Positions 37,166 to 46,206 of a stretch of 64,000 nt of DNA are shown here, in pieces. Made by a program: the position numbers and the translations under genes. Numbering within the stretch: position 1 is the first letter of the stretch; each line of letters opens with the position of its first letter. Location: assembly GCA_965230565.1 (NCBI GenBank), contig CBDDLH010000016.1, positions 1,550,001-1,614,000 on the forward strand, in the 5' to 3' direction. The DNA comes from BCD1 sp965230565 (GTDB lineage: Bacteria > Bacteroidota > Bacteroidia > Chitinophagales > Saprospiraceae). The notes beneath the pieces were generated by a model. It was given only the letters and a program-made list of their open reading frames with translations. It was not told the DNA's origin and did no database searches.

Positions 37166-37849
37166 ATGCAAAAATACGACTACCTGCTCTTTGATGCCGA
37201 CAATACTTTGTTTGATTTCCATGCCTCTGAAACCTATGCATTGGAAAAAGTCCTTTCCGGATTAGGTATAGAGTTCCATGCAGGTCATGTGGCCAATTAC
37301 CGGGTTATTAACCATACGGTTTGGCGTGATTTTGAGAATGGAAAGCTAGCGAAAAAGCACTTGAGAAACCGTCGTTTTGAATTATTCTTCAAAGAAATCG
37401 GGGTACGCGCTGATGTGGACAGAATTTCACGGGAGTATCTTGAACACCTGAGTCACACTGCTTTTTTGATTGATGGTGCTGAAGACCTGTTAGAAAAAGT
37501 TAGTAAAAACCATCGATTGGTGTTGGTAACAAACGGTTTGAAAGAAGTGCAACGCCCAAGATTAAGCCGATCCACCATTCAACATTATTTTGAAAGTGTA
37601 GTCGTTTCGGATGAAATAGGTCATGCCAAACCCGATGCAGCTTTTTTCGATTATGTTTTTAATGAAATCAGGCATCCGGATAAGTCTCGTGTTTTGATGA
37701 TCGGAGATAATATAAATGCTGATATCCGGGGAGGTTTGGATTATGGTTTGGATAGTTGTTGGTATAATCCGGACAGGAAGCCTTTGGAAAACGGTATTGA
37801 ACCAACTATGATCATTGACGACATTAGCCAATTGACTAATTATTTATAA
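37166..37849 (+). CDS. HAD-superfamily phosphatase, YjjG type
   Basis: The preferred start is the ATG at 37166 (MQKYDYLLF), giving 227 residues; an upstream in-frame TTG at 37103 would add 21 unrelated residues. HAD motifs are I FDADNTLFDF (nucleophile and acid Asp), II LVTNG, III the Lys in GHAKPDAAFF, and IV MIGDNINADIRGG. This is the YjjG/noncanonical nucleoside monophosphate phosphatase subfamily, acting in the cytoplasm on small phosphates. It appears to be a single-gene unit, embedded between two large surface-protein genes on the other strand. Confidence 0.9.
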   Translation: MQKYDYLLFDADNTLFDFHASETYALEKVLSGLGIEFHAGHVANYRVINHTVWRDFENGKLAKKHLRNRRFELFFKEIGVRADVDRISREYLEHLSHTAFLIDGAEDLLEKVSKNHRLVLVTNGLKEVQRPRLSRSTIQHYFESVVVSDEIGHAKPDAAFFDYVFNEIRHPDKSRVLMIGDNINADIRGGLDYGLDSCWYNPDRKPLENGIEPTMIIDDISQLTNYL

Positions 37850-37882
37850 AAAAACGGTTCCCCGGAATACCGGAGAACCGTT
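37847..37882 (-). terminator. Intrinsic terminator of the HYR-protein gene
   Basis: AACGGTTC (37853-37860) pairs with GAACCGTT (37875-37882), and the stem can extend inward through CCGG/CCGG with one mismatch. Reading leftward it is followed by seven Ts. It lies 33-68 bp after the stop at 37915. Confidence 0.75.
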
Positions 37883-37914
37883 AAAAATTCTAATGGGTTA
37901 TTCAACTCTATATG

Positions 37915-40900
37915 TTATTTGTCTAAAATGAACATTTCAACCTCCGACTCTCCTTCACTCTTCAGGTTCAGCATGTAAACACCATTGGTATAAGCTCCTG
38001 AATTCATATCCACCCTGATCACAGATTGTTGTACTTCAGGTGTTGCATAATTCCATACCTGACGTCCCAACTGATCGTAAATAATCAGGTCAATAGCTTT
38101 TCCTTCATAGGCAGCTACATCCACCTGGAATACTCCTGAATTTGGATTCGGGAACACCGTTAAACCATTTTTGGTATTGATGGTATTTTCAGTGACTCCA
38201 GGATCAATTGATTCGTTGAATTCCGGTTCAACCGGATCTCCGGAATCAATAAAGCTGCAATTAAGGTTCCAGTTCCAAACTACCAGATGATCCGAGAATA
38301 TTCTATCATTACTGATAAAAATTCCATTCATATAAGTCGTTAAACTTGAGCCTGAATCATTAACGTCTAAACCTTCCGGAGCGTAAATGCTACAATTCAC
38401 AACAGAACCTTGTCCAACCTGTGCATTATCACTAACAAAAATGACAGAAGTAAATCCTTCCGGATTAATCAGGTTGGTTTCACCGATATACATTTTTCTG
38501 CGAATCATCATTTCCGTCGGTTGATTGAAAATGATGGTTGCATCCTTCTTAGTCGTCAGATTGAAAATGTAAATCTCAGAAGCGTTGATGATCAAAGTAG
38601 CACCCGTGCCTACGCTCACATATCCGTAATTGTTTCCGTTAAGTGTAACGGTGGCATTTGCCGGAACATTGACATGATTGTTACTTATATATGGATTGCT
38701 CTGGAAAGGTGGCAAAGGAACGTCAAAGTCATCATCAATAACAACATCCACATAACTGCTTCCATCGATCTGGACATTATTCATATCCGCTTTGAGGAAG
38801 GTGAAAATAGATGAATTGTCAGCAATTTCTGCTTCATCTGCATCTTCAATTCCTACACCGCCGCCCAATACCTGGGATTCATACATTTCAAACTCTTCAC
38901 CTGAAATGATGGTATATGCAGAGAGTAAGGAAGATATATCTTCATCCACAACGGTCGATTCAACAGTGAAACAACCAAGTGCATCGGTAACGGTAACAAA
39001 ATAAATCCCATTATCAGGAGCAACTACCGTTGAACTATTACCCAAATCACCTGACCATTCAAATGTCAATGGATAAGTCAGTTCATCCGGATTCAATACA
39101 TTAGCAGTAAGCACCTGAACTCCCTGACACCAGGTAGGAAGATCTTCCTGGGTAATCTCAACCTCCGGTTTCGGATTAATGGTAATCAGGAAACTACACG
39201 ATACAGACCAGCCAGTTTCGTCATAAAACGTATAAGTCACTGTATAACTACCTACCTCAAAGAAATCTCCCGGATTGTAGTTACTTTGTGATGAAACAAC
39301 TCCACAATTATCGGTTGCCGTTGGAGGATCCCAACTCACAGGCTGTGCTCCACAAAGCGTAATATTATCAGGACATGGGTCAACCAAAGTTGGTGCTTCG
39401 GTATCATTTACGGTAATATCAAATGTACAAACGTCGGTCAATCCACTACCATCCGTTGCGGTACAGGTAACGGTATATGTTCCAACCGGGAAGAAATCTC
39501 CGGATTGAACCTCCGTTAATGGTAATCCTCCTCCACCTCCCTGAGATGGGGTTTCTACACAGAAGTAAGTTTTTTCACCAAAACCAAAATTTCCTCCTGT
39601 AGCAATTATTTCTCCGCCGCTTGATAAGGTATAAGAACCATTTCCATAACCACAACAAATTCCATCTCCAACTTGATCCCTTATCATAAACATATATTCA
39701 CCATCAGGAAGATTGAAGAATAAATCTAAGGTAGAACCATCGGGTTCACTTCCATAAGTTCCCCCTGACGCCACTACTTGCTCTAGCGCATCCAGGATCA
39801 TCCATGAAGTCTCCTCCGGATAATTATCAAAGGTGATACTCAAGTCAATATTATTACCAAAACAATCACTTGGTTCATCCTCTTCTTCCTCTTCCTCATC
39901 TCCTCCAATGGTGCAGACATAGGTCACCTGACCACAATTATCAGAAGCTGAAACATTGAAAGTAACTACAGCTCCACACTGACCTGAATCATTTGCTTTG
40001 GTAATATCACCAGGGCAGGAAATTACAGGTGGGGTCGTATCTTCTATAATTACCGTTTGAACCTGGGTTTCACTATTACCATTGCCATCATCATAGGTCC
40101 AGGTAATGTAATAGGTACCCTGAGCGCCATAAGACAATGGATCATTGGTTGTTCCCGTAATACTACCTGAACAGTTATCCGTAGCCGTTGGCGGCGTTAC
40201 GGAAGCATCACATTGACCAGTGATGGTTGGCAGGACTTCCAGATCTGGAACCGGATCCATTGTATCATCTACTATGACTGTTTGCACCTGGGTTTTACTA
40301 TTCCCGTTCCCATCATCATAGGTCCAGGTGATATAGTAAGTTCCCTGGGAGGCATAGGACAATTGATCATTCGTAGTCCCGGTAATACTACCTGCACAGT
40401 TATCTGTAGCCGTTGGTGGCGTTACTGATGCACCGCATTGTCCGGTGACGGTTGGCAAATTGGCTACATCAGGAACCGGATCTGTCGTATCATCTACAAT
40501 GACCGTTTGCGTTTGGGTTTTACTATTCCCGTTCCCATCATCAAAGGTCCAGGTGATATAAAAAGTTCCCTGGGAGTTATAGGACAATGGATCGTTGGTT
40601 GTTCCCGTAATACTACCTGCACAGTTATCTGTAGCCGTTGGTGGCGTTACTGATGCACCGCATTGCCCGGTGACGGTTGGCAAATTGGCTACATCAGGAA
40701 CCGGATCTGTCGTATCATCTACAATGACCGTTTGCGTTTGGGTTTTACTATTCCCGTTCCCATCATCATAGGTCCAGGTGATATAAAAAGTTCCCTGGGA
40801 GTTATAGGACAATGGATCGTTGGTTGTTCCCGTAATACTACCTGCACAGTTATCTGTAGCCGTTGGTGGCGTTACTGTTGCACCGCATTGCCCGGTGACG

Positions 40901-42582
40901 GTTGGCAAATTGGCTACATCAGGAACCGGATCTGTCGTATCATCTACAATGACCGTTTGGGTTTGGGTTTCACTATTCCCGTTCCCATCATCATATGTCC
41001 AGGTGATATAAAAAGTTCCCTGGGAGTTATAAGACAATGGATCGTTGGTTGTTCCCGTAACACTACCTGCACAGTTATCTGTAGCCGTTGGTGGCGTTAC
41101 TGATACACCGCATTGCCCGGTGATGGTAGGCAGGTTGGAAACATTCGGAACGGGCTTTGAATCATCCTCAACAGTTACTGTAGCCGTACAATTATCTGAG
41201 TTACCCTCATCATCGTTTATGGTCAAAGTCACGGAATTTGTTCCAATATTACCACAACCAAAGGAACTTGGTGAAACAGTCATTGATTGCAAACCACAAT
41301 CATAGGTACTATTATTATCAACTTGTGAAGCAGTAATGGTCGCTTGTCCATTGCCGTCCAACTGTACGGTAATGTTTTTACAATCGGCTACCGGGTCATC
41401 GCAACCACTTCCTACAACCACCTGATAGGTATAGGTATTGATACCCGCTGTAGGACAAGCATCATCCTGTACCGTAATGGTAAAGAAATGAGTTTGGTTC
41501 TCATCGGCTGCACCTGGTGTCCAACAAAATTGAGTTGAAGGGTTCGCCTGAAATCCGGATGGCAGGGCAGGTGAAAAAGTTCCCCCTGTAATACCATTGT
41601 TGGTGGTCATGTTTATTAAATCACCATCGACATCATTCCCTGTAATGTTAAAACATACTTGTTGTCCCGGTAATGTATTATAAATAAAAGGGCCGGATGC
41701 TGTAGGGTTATTATTGGCCCCGCAGTTGGTAATATTAAATTGAATATCCCTCGAAATTTCGCCGATTTTTACTCCATTTCTGTATTCTTCCACTACAACG
41801 CAAAGAACTCCAACCTGAATCAAATTCGGGGTAAAAGTGATGGCACCTGTGGAAGGATTTATGCTAACTCCACTTGTGGTGCTCAATGGATTTGTCCCAC
41901 TGAAACCTGGTTTATAGTTTACCGTTGAATTGGAAGACTGGTAACAGTCCCCCAAAGAAAAAACTAATTGATCCCCATCCGGATCAGAAACTCCATGGTT
42001 ATAATTGACAACTTGATTTACACAACCGGTAGCTACTGCAGGGTTCAAAAATACTGGAGAACCATTACATGCAGCTGCGTTATTGTAAAGTGTGGTAGCC
42101 ACATACCAACTATTGGAAGATGGATTATTCAAGGTTGTAATAGGCGGATTCCTGCAGCAACTTTCTGCCGAAAGAACCAAAGAGGTACAGCTGGCTGGGA
42201 AAGAAACTGTTTTTACATAGGTCCATTGCTGAATCCCGGGTACAGAACCTCCGTTACAACTACTTGTTTGTCCAGGGCACAGAGGAGTAACATCTGTAAT
42301 TGTAGGGTTAGACATCGCAATTGAGGAGGGTGTACCAGAACAACCAGAGACCCTGATATATTCTGTATTTCCATAATTAATCCCGCTACAGTCTCTAAAA
42401 TAATTTAGTGTGATCTGATAGGTGTTAGGGCCTACGCACACATAAGTTATTTCTGCACCGGCAAAGTGAGAAGCATTTGCTTTCGGGTTGAAAGCCAGAA
42501 AGGTGAAAAAGAAAAAGCCGAGGAATAATACTCCAAGTTTTCCTGTAATCTGTTTAATAAGTGTAAACATTGTCTGTTCCAT
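37915..42582 (-). CDS. Giant secreted HYR-repeat protein with T9SS type A tail
   Basis: About 1555 residues from the ATG at 42582; ATG at 42570 and a TTG at 42594 are alternatives. After the signal peptide (ends near ANASH) comes a cysteine-rich N-terminal region (YVCVGPNTYQITLNYFRDC). Five near-identical 75-residue HYR-like repeats follow (TGQCGASVTPPTATDNC ... YITWTYDDGNGNS). A sixth HYR domain (ISCPGDITKANDSGQC) is split by an inserted module of about 100 residues (DGEYMFMIRDQVGDGICCG), flanked by an acidic EEEEEEDE linker and a GGGGG linker. Then come more HYR/Ig units, a beta-helix-like stretch (about 1290-1440) and a type A sorting domain (VFPNPNSGVFQVD ... GVYMLNLKSEG). It is a likely adhesive or matrix protein. 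A good terminator follows. Confidence 0.88.
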   Translation of the reverse strand: MEQTMFTLIKQITGKLGVLFLGFFFFTFLAFNPKANASHFAGAEITYVCVGPNTYQITLNYFRDCSGINYGNTEYIRVSGCSGTPSSIAMSNPTITDVTPLCPGQTSSCNGGSVPGIQQWTYVKTVSFPASCTSLVLSAESCCRNPPITTLNNPSSNSWYVATTLYNNAAACNGSPVFLNPAVATGCVNQVVNYNHGVSDPDGDQLVFSLGDCYQSSNSTVNYKPGFSGTNPLSTTSGVSINPSTGAITFTPNLIQVGVLCVVVEEYRNGVKIGEISRDIQFNITNCGANNNPTASGPFIYNTLPGQQVCFNITGNDVDGDLINMTTNNGITGGTFSPALPSGFQANPSTQFCWTPGAADENQTHFFTITVQDDACPTAGINTYTYQVVVGSGCDDPVADCKNITVQLDGNGQATITASQVDNNSTYDCGLQSMTVSPSSFGCGNIGTNSVTLTINDDEGNSDNCTATVTVEDDSKPVPNVSNLPTITGQCGVSVTPPTATDNCAGSVTGTTNDPLSYNSQGTFYITWTYDDGNGNSETQTQTVIVDDTTDPVPDVANLPTVTGQCGATVTPPTATDNCAGSITGTTNDPLSYNSQGTFYITWTYDDGNGNSKTQTQTVIVDDTTDPVPDVANLPTVTGQCGASVTPPTATDNCAGSITGTTNDPLSYNSQGTFYITWTFDDGNGNSKTQTQTVIVDDTTDPVPDVANLPTVTGQCGASVTPPTATDNCAGSITGTTNDQLSYASQGTYYITWTYDDGNGNSKTQVQTVIVDDTMDPVPDLEVLPTITGQCDASVTPPTATDNCSGSITGTTNDPLSYGAQGTYYITWTYDDGNGNSETQVQTVIIEDTTPPVISCPGDITKANDSGQCGAVVTFNVSASDNCGQVTYVCTIGGDEEEEEEDEPSDCFGNNIDLSITFDNYPEETSWMILDALEQVVASGGTYGSEPDGSTLDLFFNLPDGEYMFMIRDQVGDGICCGYGNGSYTLSSGGEIIATGGNFGFGEKTYFCVETPSQGGGGGLPLTEVQSGDFFPVGTYTVTCTATDGSGLTDVCTFDITVNDTEAPTLVDPCPDNITLCGAQPVSWDPPTATDNCGVVSSQSNYNPGDFFEVGSYTVTYTFYDETGWSVSCSFLITINPKPEVEITQEDLPTWCQGVQVLTANVLNPDELTYPLTFEWSGDLGNSSTVVAPDNGIYFVTVTDALGCFTVESTVVDEDISSLLSAYTIISGEEFEMYESQVLGGGVGIEDADEAEIADNSSIFTFLKADMNNVQIDGSSYVDVVIDDDFDVPLPPFQSNPYISNNHVNVPANATVTLNGNNYGYVSVGTGATLIINASEIYIFNLTTKKDATIIFNQPTEMMIRRKMYIGETNLINPEGFTSVIFVSDNAQVGQGSVVNCSIYAPEGLDVNDSGSSLTTYMNGIFISNDRIFSDHLVVWNWNLNCSFIDSGDPVEPEFNESIDPGVTENTINTKNGLTVFPNPNSGVFQVDVAAYEGKAIDLIIYDQLGRQVWNYATPEVQQSVIRVDMNSGAYTNGVYMLNLKSEGESEVEMFILDK
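40033..41157. repeat. Five tandem 225-bp repeats inside the HYR gene
   Basis: Five in-frame 75-codon units of the HYR-like repeat lie head to tail. The central three are nearly identical at the DNA level, while the outer two are more diverged (for example NVSNLPTITGQ against DVANLPTVTGQ). The pattern fits recent copy-number change by recombination. Copy number in an assembly of short reads would be unreliable. Confidence 0.9.
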
Positions 42583-43168
42583 TGTTTGTTTCAATTTTGG
42601 TTATAGTAGAAAAAGTTATTTCAATAGTTTAAAGTAAAAATGAAGCAAAAAAAGGGGGGCAGTTTTATTGACTTCAAGCCAATAATAACTGATGACTTCA
42701 GAGCATCCACAAATGGAACTGCTCAAAAGTAATTTTGTGTAAACATGTTTAGGTGTTGCTAATTATGATAAGGCATAGCCCTATCCATAACATTCGATGG
42801 GAGGAAAAATTTGAAAGGATTGAATCCTGGAAACCTTGTAATTTCCAATAAAATAATTGCTAAATTGAAAGGGAAAGCACTGTGGCTTTTGTAAATATTA
42901 AGTGAAAGGGGAGGCAATTTTTAATCGCCGATACCACAAAACTAAAGTTTTTTTATTTCAAAAAAAAATATTTAACATTATGCTTGCTAAAAAAATTCTG
43001 ATCGGTATTCTTTTTTCTTGCTTAATTTGAATCTCCAGCCCCTAAAATGTACCTTTGCAGCAAGAAGATAAACCCATGGGAAATCAGCCAAAAAAACGGT
43101 CAATACCCCGGGTGAAATTTAAATTCCTAACCACCTGACTTACAGGTGATAATAAAACAATAGAAATA
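42583..43168. other. 586-bp divergent intergenic region
   Basis: It separates the HYR gene (minus) and pruA (plus). It contains the pruA promoter at 43026-43057 and an A7G6 tract near 42645-42660. TAACTTTT about 30-40 bp upstream of the HYR gene on the minus strand is a weak -7 candidate. No gene is seen. Confidence 0.6.
43026..43057 (+). promoter_or_regulatory. Bacteroidota promoter for pruA
   Basis: TTTG (43026-43029) and TACCTTTG (43050-43057) are separated by 20 nt, a strong match to TTTG-N19/20-TAnnTTTG. The leader to the ATG at 43169 is about 105 nt. Confidence 0.75.
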
Positions 43169-44800
43169 ATGGCAAACGCATTTTTTGAAGTTCCTATCGC
43201 TGAGAACGAAATAGTATTATCCTACGGTCCCGGTTCTCCGGAAAAGGCGGAGTTGAAAGCCGCCATTGCCGAGGCAAAATCCCAGGAAATGGAGATCCCA
43301 ATGTTTATTGGAGGCAAACGTGTGAAGTCTGGAAATATGGTTTCGATTCATCCACCTCATGAGTTGAGTCATACCCTTGGACATTTCCACAGAGGAGGAA
43401 CAGAACATGTTCAAATGGCCATAGATGCTGCATTAAAGGCCAAAGATGCCTGGGCCAATATGCCATGGGAAGAACGTGCCGCAATCTTTTTGAAAGCTGC
43501 CGACCTGCTGGCCGGACCTTACCGTGCCAAAATGAATGCAGCAACAATGTTATGCCAATCCAAAAATGCATTCCAGGCAGAGATCGACTGTGTGGCGGAG
43601 TTGTGTGACTTCTTCCGTTTCAACGTGCAGTATATGACAGAAATCTACAGCGTACAACCGGAAAGTGCTCCGGGCATCTGGAACCGCCTTGAGTATCGTC
43701 CGCTGGAAGGATTTATCTTTGCCTTAACACCATTCAACTTTACTTCTATTGCAGGTAACCTCCCAGGAGCTCCTGCACTCATGGGTAATACGGTTGTATG
43801 GAAACCAGCTGACAGCGAAGTATATTCTGCAGCTGTGATCATGGAGATCCTCGAAGAAGCCGGACTTCCTCCCGGGGTCATTAACCTCGTGTTTGTGAGA
43901 GGTAGCGTTGCCGGAGAAGTGATTTTCAACCATGCTGATTTTTCAGGTTTACACTTTACAGGAAGTACAGGTGTTTTCCAGACGCTGTGGCAAACCATCG
44001 GAAATAACATTTCCAAATACAAATCTTACCCACGTATTGTTGGAGAAACAGGTGGTAAAGACTTTGTTATTGCCCACCCTTCTTCCAATGCACGTCAGGT
44101 GGCTACGGCCCTTTCAAGAGGTGCTTTTGAATTCCAGGGCCAAAAATGTTCTGCAGCTTCAAGGGCTTATATCCCAGCAAGCATGTGGTCGGATGTTAAA
44201 AAATACCTGACGGAAGATCTTTCCAATTTCAAGATGGGTTCTCCTGAGGATTTCACCAACTTCATCAATGCGGTTATTGACGAAAAAGCATTTGAAAGCA
44301 TTACCAAGTACATTGCTGATGCTAAGGAAGCCGAGGGTGTTGAAGTTATTGCAGGAGGTAACTATGACAAATCCAAAGGTTACTTCATTGAACCTACTGT
44401 TTTGTTGGTTAAAGACCCTAAGTACACTACCATGTGCGAGGAGATCTTTGGACCTGTACTGACCATTTACGTTTACGAGGATGCAAAATGGGAAGAAACG
44501 CTTCATCTGATGGATGAAACTTCTCCCTACGCACTTACCGGAGCCGTTTTTTCAAAGGACAGAGATGCGGTTATCCAGGCCACTGACATTTTGAGAAATG
44601 CAGCTGGTAACTTCTATATCAATGATAAACCTACAGGTGCCGTGGTTGGACAACAGCCATTTGGTGGAGCCAGAGGTTCCGGGACTAATGATAAAGCCGG
44701 TTCTGTTTTGAACCTTTATCGCTGGATCTCTCCACGTACGATCAAAGAGAATTTCGTTTCACCTACTGATTTCCGCTATCCATTCCTAGGAGAGGAGTAA
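43169..44800 (+). CDS. pruA: L-glutamate gamma-semialdehyde (1-pyrroline-5-carboxylate) dehydrogenase
   Basis: A 543-residue aldehyde dehydrogenase of the monofunctional P5CDH type. It has the general-base Glu293 in VGETGGKDF, the catalytic Cys327 in FQGQKCSAASR, FALTPFNFTSIAGNLPGAPA, LHFTGSTGVF, CEEIFGPVLTIYVY and PFGGARGSGTNDKAG. It oxidises glutamate semialdehyde to glutamate using NAD+, the second step of proline catabolism, in the cytoplasm. No proline dehydrogenase lies nearby. The gene has its own promoter and terminator, so it is a single-gene unit. Confidence 0.97.
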   Translation: MANAFFEVPIAENEIVLSYGPGSPEKAELKAAIAEAKSQEMEIPMFIGGKRVKSGNMVSIHPPHELSHTLGHFHRGGTEHVQMAIDAALKAKDAWANMPWEERAAIFLKAADLLAGPYRAKMNAATMLCQSKNAFQAEIDCVAELCDFFRFNVQYMTEIYSVQPESAPGIWNRLEYRPLEGFIFALTPFNFTSIAGNLPGAPALMGNTVVWKPADSEVYSAAVIMEILEEAGLPPGVINLVFVRGSVAGEVIFNHADFSGLHFTGSTGVFQTLWQTIGNNISKYKSYPRIVGETGGKDFVIAHPSSNARQVATALSRGAFEFQGQKCSAASRAYIPASMWSDVKKYLTEDLSNFKMGSPEDFTNFINAVIDEKAFESITKYIADAKEAEGVEVIAGGNYDKSKGYFIEPTVLLVKDPKYTTMCEEIFGPVLTIYVYEDAKWEETLHLMDETSPYALTGAVFSKDRDAVIQATDILRNAAGNFYINDKPTGAVVGQQPFGGARGSGTNDKAGSVLNLYRWISPRTIKENFVSPTDFRYPFLGEE

Positions 44801-44853
44801 CAGGGAAACAAGGTAATAATGGACTAAAGAAATATGGACTAAGGAGTCCTATC

Positions 44854-44888
44854 AGGCGCTTTCATTTTTTGTGGAAGCGCCTTTTTTT
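44854..44888 (+). terminator. Intrinsic terminator of pruA
   Basis: AGGCGCTT (44854-44861) pairs with AAGCGCCT (44875-44882), followed by a run of seven Ts. It lies 54 bp after the pruA stop. Confidence 0.88.
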
Positions 44889-44954
44889 GTGCTGGCCGAA
44901 CCCGTACTCGCCGAACCTGTCTTCCTGGCCAGGCAAGATTCATTCGGCAAGTCG

Positions 44955-44972
44955 CACCGAATAAATTCGGTG
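44955..44972. repeat. Perfect 18-bp palindrome between convergent genes
   Basis: CACCGAAT-AA-ATTCGGTG is a perfect palindrome, followed at once by two tandem copies of GGTGGGTAC (44970-44987). To its left, GCCGAACC occurs twice 15 nt apart (near 44896-44918). It lies 16 bp from the radical SAM stop and may be part of that transcript's 3' end. Confidence 0.55.
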
Positions 44973-44988
44973 GGTACGGTGGGTACAA

Positions 44989-46203
44989 TTAAACTATACT
45001 CTCCTCAAAAGCATGACAACTCCCCTGACGAAGCAACGAGATCGTATCCTCAGCAGAAAACTTCAGTGTATTACAGGTTTTTCCCGTACAGAATGGACAC
45101 AAATGCGCATCTCCATCTGTATCTATATAAAAGAACCGGTTGCCTCCACCAAAACATCCCATACGCCTTTGATGATAGCCCAGGTAATTGATGATAGGAT
45201 ATGCTTTATACCTAGCATCATTATTATATGTCAGATAAAACTCTTCGAGCAAAGTAATTTGTCCCGCTGAAAGGTCCACTGGTTGTCCGGCATACCTCCC
45301 GCTTGCCCTAACGTCGATGATCTGAACAAAAGCGGCACCCAGCCTTCTGGCCAGTTCCATATATTGCTTTAAATTTTCCCTTGTTGTGAAAGCCCTAGTT
45401 GCACAAAGGGACAAAGTCACCACCAAACCAGCTTTTTTGGCATTAATAGCTCCATCTATAACCCATTGAAACGCCTTTTTATGGCCACGAAACTGATTGT
45501 GTAATTCAGGGTCAAAATGATCGAGACTTAATAACACTCCGTTCAGTCCTGCCTTCTTGAGTCGTATGGCATTCTTTTCATTGAGCCCCAACCCTGAAGT
45601 AAAGATCCAAAAGTCGGAAGCTTTATGAGTGTGTTCCAGAATATTGTAAATACTCTCCAATCTCAGCATAGGCTCTCCCCCACTCAACATTATTTGAGTA
45701 GTGCCGTATTCCTGATATTTTTTCACTATTTCCACCAACTGTTCATCAGACAAAACCTCTGGCTCATTCAAATTCTCCCATTCAAAGCAATGTTCGCAGT
45801 TTAGGGTACATTTCTTGGTAATTGCCAGAAAAAGGGCTCTCAGTCCCTGATAGGGCTGCCCGGTGAGCAAGGAATCTACCTCCCTCCCCTGCATGGCTTT
45901 GACTTTTTCGGAAGGAAAACCCGGGGTTCCGATTTTCCAATAATACCGGCCATCCACTTTGGCAATTTTCGCCAACATCTTATCTCCCTGGGCATTCCTG
46001 AATTTCTTCCTCAAACGCCTGATAGCTCGCAACACGGCTATCGGGTTGCCAAGTCGGCTATAAAACAATCCATATAACTGACGAATGACGGCTAACCTAA
46101 CCCGGAACTTTTCAAAAGCACTGGAAACTATGGCAGGCTTTTGATCCTGAAAATCGGACAATGACGGACCTGCTTTCTGAGTATTCAAATTTATTTCAAC
46201 CAT
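44989..46203 (-). CDS. Radical SAM protein with SPASM-like C-terminus
   Basis: A 404-residue protein. The 4Fe-4S/SAM motif is CTLNCEHC (Cys132, Cys136, Cys139), followed by MLSGGEPML for SAM binding and GVLLSLDHFD. About 125 residues precede the motif, longer than in minimal members, and have no recognised domain. Near the C-terminus, MGCFGGGNRFFYIDTDGDAHLCPFC and CTGKTC-like spacing give at least four cysteines typical of SPASM/twitch auxiliary clusters. Such enzymes often modify peptides or proteins. It follows the upstream lipoprotein gene by 3 bp, so the two are co-transcribed. No obvious small precursor peptide lies nearby, and the substrate is unknown. Confidence 0.85.
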   Translation of the reverse strand: MVEINLNTQKAGPSLSDFQDQKPAIVSSAFEKFRVRLAVIRQLYGLFYSRLGNPIAVLRAIRRLRKKFRNAQGDKMLAKIAKVDGRYYWKIGTPGFPSEKVKAMQGREVDSLLTGQPYQGLRALFLAITKKCTLNCEHCFEWENLNEPEVLSDEQLVEIVKKYQEYGTTQIMLSGGEPMLRLESIYNILEHTHKASDFWIFTSGLGLNEKNAIRLKKAGLNGVLLSLDHFDPELHNQFRGHKKAFQWVIDGAINAKKAGLVVTLSLCATRAFTTRENLKQYMELARRLGAAFVQIIDVRASGRYAGQPVDLSAGQITLLEEFYLTYNNDARYKAYPIINYLGYHQRRMGCFGGGNRFFYIDTDGDAHLCPFCTGKTCNTLKFSAEDTISLLRQGSCHAFEESIV

Positions 46204-46206
46204 ATT

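Noticed and set aside
40033..41157. Possible CRISPR-like array
   Set aside because: Units are 225 bp, contiguous and coding with no spacers, so it is a protein repeat.
40213..41305. Several plus-strand open frames, including a 146-codon one, opposite the HYR repeats
   Set aside because: They are antisense shadows of the 225-bp repeats and repeat with the same period; the minus-strand frame has clear HYR domains.
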